NCBI GenBank assembly: GCA_026014605.1
Contig: JAOZIC010000140.1
Coordinates: 1-6,447, forward strand
Length of the DNA: 6,447 nucleotides
Direction of reading: 5' to 3'
Source: Candidatus Bathyarchaeota archaeon
Lineage (GTDB): Archaea > Thermoproteota > Bathyarchaeia > Bathyarchaeales > Bathyarchaeaceae
Below the pieces are notes generated by a model that was not told the DNA's origin, did not search any database, and saw only the letters and a list, made by a program, of their open reading frames with translations. Below, piece by piece: positions 5,542-6,447 of this stretch. A program made the translations under genes and the position numbers. How positions within the stretch are numbered: position 1 is the first letter of the stretch; each line of letters starts with the position of its first letter.

Positions 5542-6447
5542 TCACTTCGATAACACTGTCATGTCTGCTTGTTGAAAGACTCGAAACGCCTTTGAACCAT
5601 ATTTTTTGTCCAATTTCTTTGCATAATTTTGAAGTGCTTTAAGTAAATCTGCGCCACCAGTTTTTTTCATAAACCAGATTTTTAGTAACCAACCGTTTTT
5701 CCGAAGATAGCCTGTGCCCGTGGTTATTTGCTCGTTCTTTGCATCATTTAACGGGACTAGTTCAGAGTCAACGCCAAACTGTGACAGATTTTTGAAAACA
5801 ACATTTTCAACAAAAGTCCGCATCGCCAGATTTTTTTCTTGTCCTCTGTTATTCATGTATGTTTGTGCGTCGATAACAAGTGTGGTGTTTTCTTTTTCGA
5901 GTTTGCCATGACTTGCAAGAATCCAAAGAAACCGCAACACGTGCATTTTTTGTTTTTCAAGTTTGTGCATCTGAGCAAAAGTGTCCGAGTCTTTTAGTCC
6001 AAAATCTGAGTTTTGTATGTTTGTTAGTAACTTGTGCACTGCCTTAAACGATGCAACATCCTGTTGTAGATTCTTTGGAAACTCAACAGTCTTCATTTTA
6101 GATTCAGTGGCTTTTGCGGGCTCTACTATCTGGTCTGATTTAAGTGACGAACGGATTCCCTCTAGACGCGTTAACCCTTCAAAAGGTTCCACAAACTTGT
6201 GGTATTGGTCTTCAGAAATTTGCTGTCCAAGCCTTGTTTCAATACTTTTTCTGTTCCACAGCCCAGCCGTGTCTTTTAATGTGCCGCAGGGAAACCGGCT
6301 ACAGTATGCACAGTTGTCAATTCCTGTTTTGTCCACGCACTGGCGTATCAAACATTTTTTGCTGGGCAACTTGGATGTTTTCGGAATCTTATCATCTGGA
6401 GTTTGACAGGTTGCGCACGCAGTTTTAATCGGCGTGTATCCCAGAAC
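5542..6447 (-). CDS. DUF3795-like cysteine-rich protein with an uncharacterised C-terminal domain (5' end beyond window)
   Basis: The frame is open from the right edge to TGA at 5542, giving 301 visible residues (numbered from the edge); the true start is outside. The N-terminal part has a cysteine pattern typical of DUF3795: 'TACATC' (Cys11, Cys14), 'KKCLIRQC' (Cys32, Cys37), 'DNCAYC' (Cys46, Cys49) and 'FPC' (Cys54). It probably binds zinc or an iron-sulphur cluster, but no function is established for the family. After a charged linker (about 85-110) comes a predicted alpha/beta region of roughly 180 residues, including 'KMHVLRFLWILASHG', 'NTTLVIDAQTYMNN' and a Lys/Ala-rich helix near the end (KALQNYAKKLDKKYG). 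I do not recognise this region. No signal peptide or membrane helix is visible in the part shown. A TTG at 6369 could be mistaken for a start, but it lies inside the cysteine-rich domain. The next gene follows after 68 bases. Confidence 0.75.
   Translation of the reverse strand, partial: VLGYTPIKTACATCQTPDDKIPKTSKLPSKKCLIRQCVDKTGIDNCAYCSRFPCGTLKDTAGLWNRKSIETRLGQQISEDQYHKFVEPFEGLTRLEGIRSSLKSDQIVEPAKATESKMKTVEFPKNLQQDVASFKAVHKLLTNIQNSDFGLKDSDTFAQMHKLEKQKMHVLRFLWILASHGKLEKENTTLVIDAQTYMNNRGQEKNLAMRTFVENVVFKNLSQFGVDSELVPLNDAKNEQITTGTGYLRKNGWLLKIWFMKKTGGADLLKALQNYAKKLDKKYGSKAFRVFQQADMTVLSK

Noticed and set aside
6367..6369. TTG as start codon of the DUF3795-like gene
   Set aside because: The frame stays open up to the right edge, and the upstream codons supply two more cysteines (TACATC) that fit the same cysteine-rich domain, so the gene starts outside the window.
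4006..6428. Plus-strand open frames opposite the MetF-like, methyltransferase and DUF3795-like genes
   Set aside because: Each is antisense to a minus-strand gene with recognisable motifs, and none shows a domain, a promoter or a ribosome site of its own.

Overview
All four genes in this window lie on the minus strand, so transcription runs from the right edge to the left edge. I found no convincing gene on the plus strand. The organism is most likely an uncultivated archaeon. The evidence is a PAS-rich soluble sensor kinase with an 'LTRHDARNKL' H-box (a style common in methanogens and Bathyarchaeia-type archaea), T-rich tracts after genes, TATA-like boxes with little Shine-Dalgarno signal, a non-ATG start, and a DUF3795-type cysteine-rich protein. 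A Bathyarchaeia-like lineage is my best guess, but it is an inference from style and not a proven assignment.

Layout in transcription order. (1) 6447-5542: a DUF3795-like cysteine-rich protein whose 5' end lies beyond the right edge, with an unassigned C-terminal region. (2) 5473-4571: a SAM-dependent class I methyltransferase with a GTG start, 68 bases after gene 1 and possibly co-transcribed with it. (3) 4418-3693: a short MetF-like (methylenetetrahydrofolate reductase superfamily) protein, behind a 152-base gap that holds TATA-like boxes and an inverted repeat. (4) 3476 to the left edge: a very large hybrid sensor kinase (receiver, GAF, five PAS, HisKA, HATPase) cut off inside the ATPase domain. 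The 216-base gap before the kinase holds T-tracts that probably end the MetF-like transcript, plus a cluster of TTTGGC/GCCAAA half-sites.

Functional reading. The MetF-like protein and the methyltransferase point to one-carbon or methyl-group chemistry, and the kinase to a cytoplasmic signalling relay, since no membrane segment is visible. Nothing shows that the four genes form one pathway. The most unusual items are the three gap-free tandem PAS repeats of exactly 132 codons, an Asn-to-Asp change in the kinase N-box, the half-site cluster upstream of the kinase, and the uncharacterised C-terminal part of the DUF3795-like protein. I do not see a clear, wholly new system such as a defence island, CRISPR array or mobile element.
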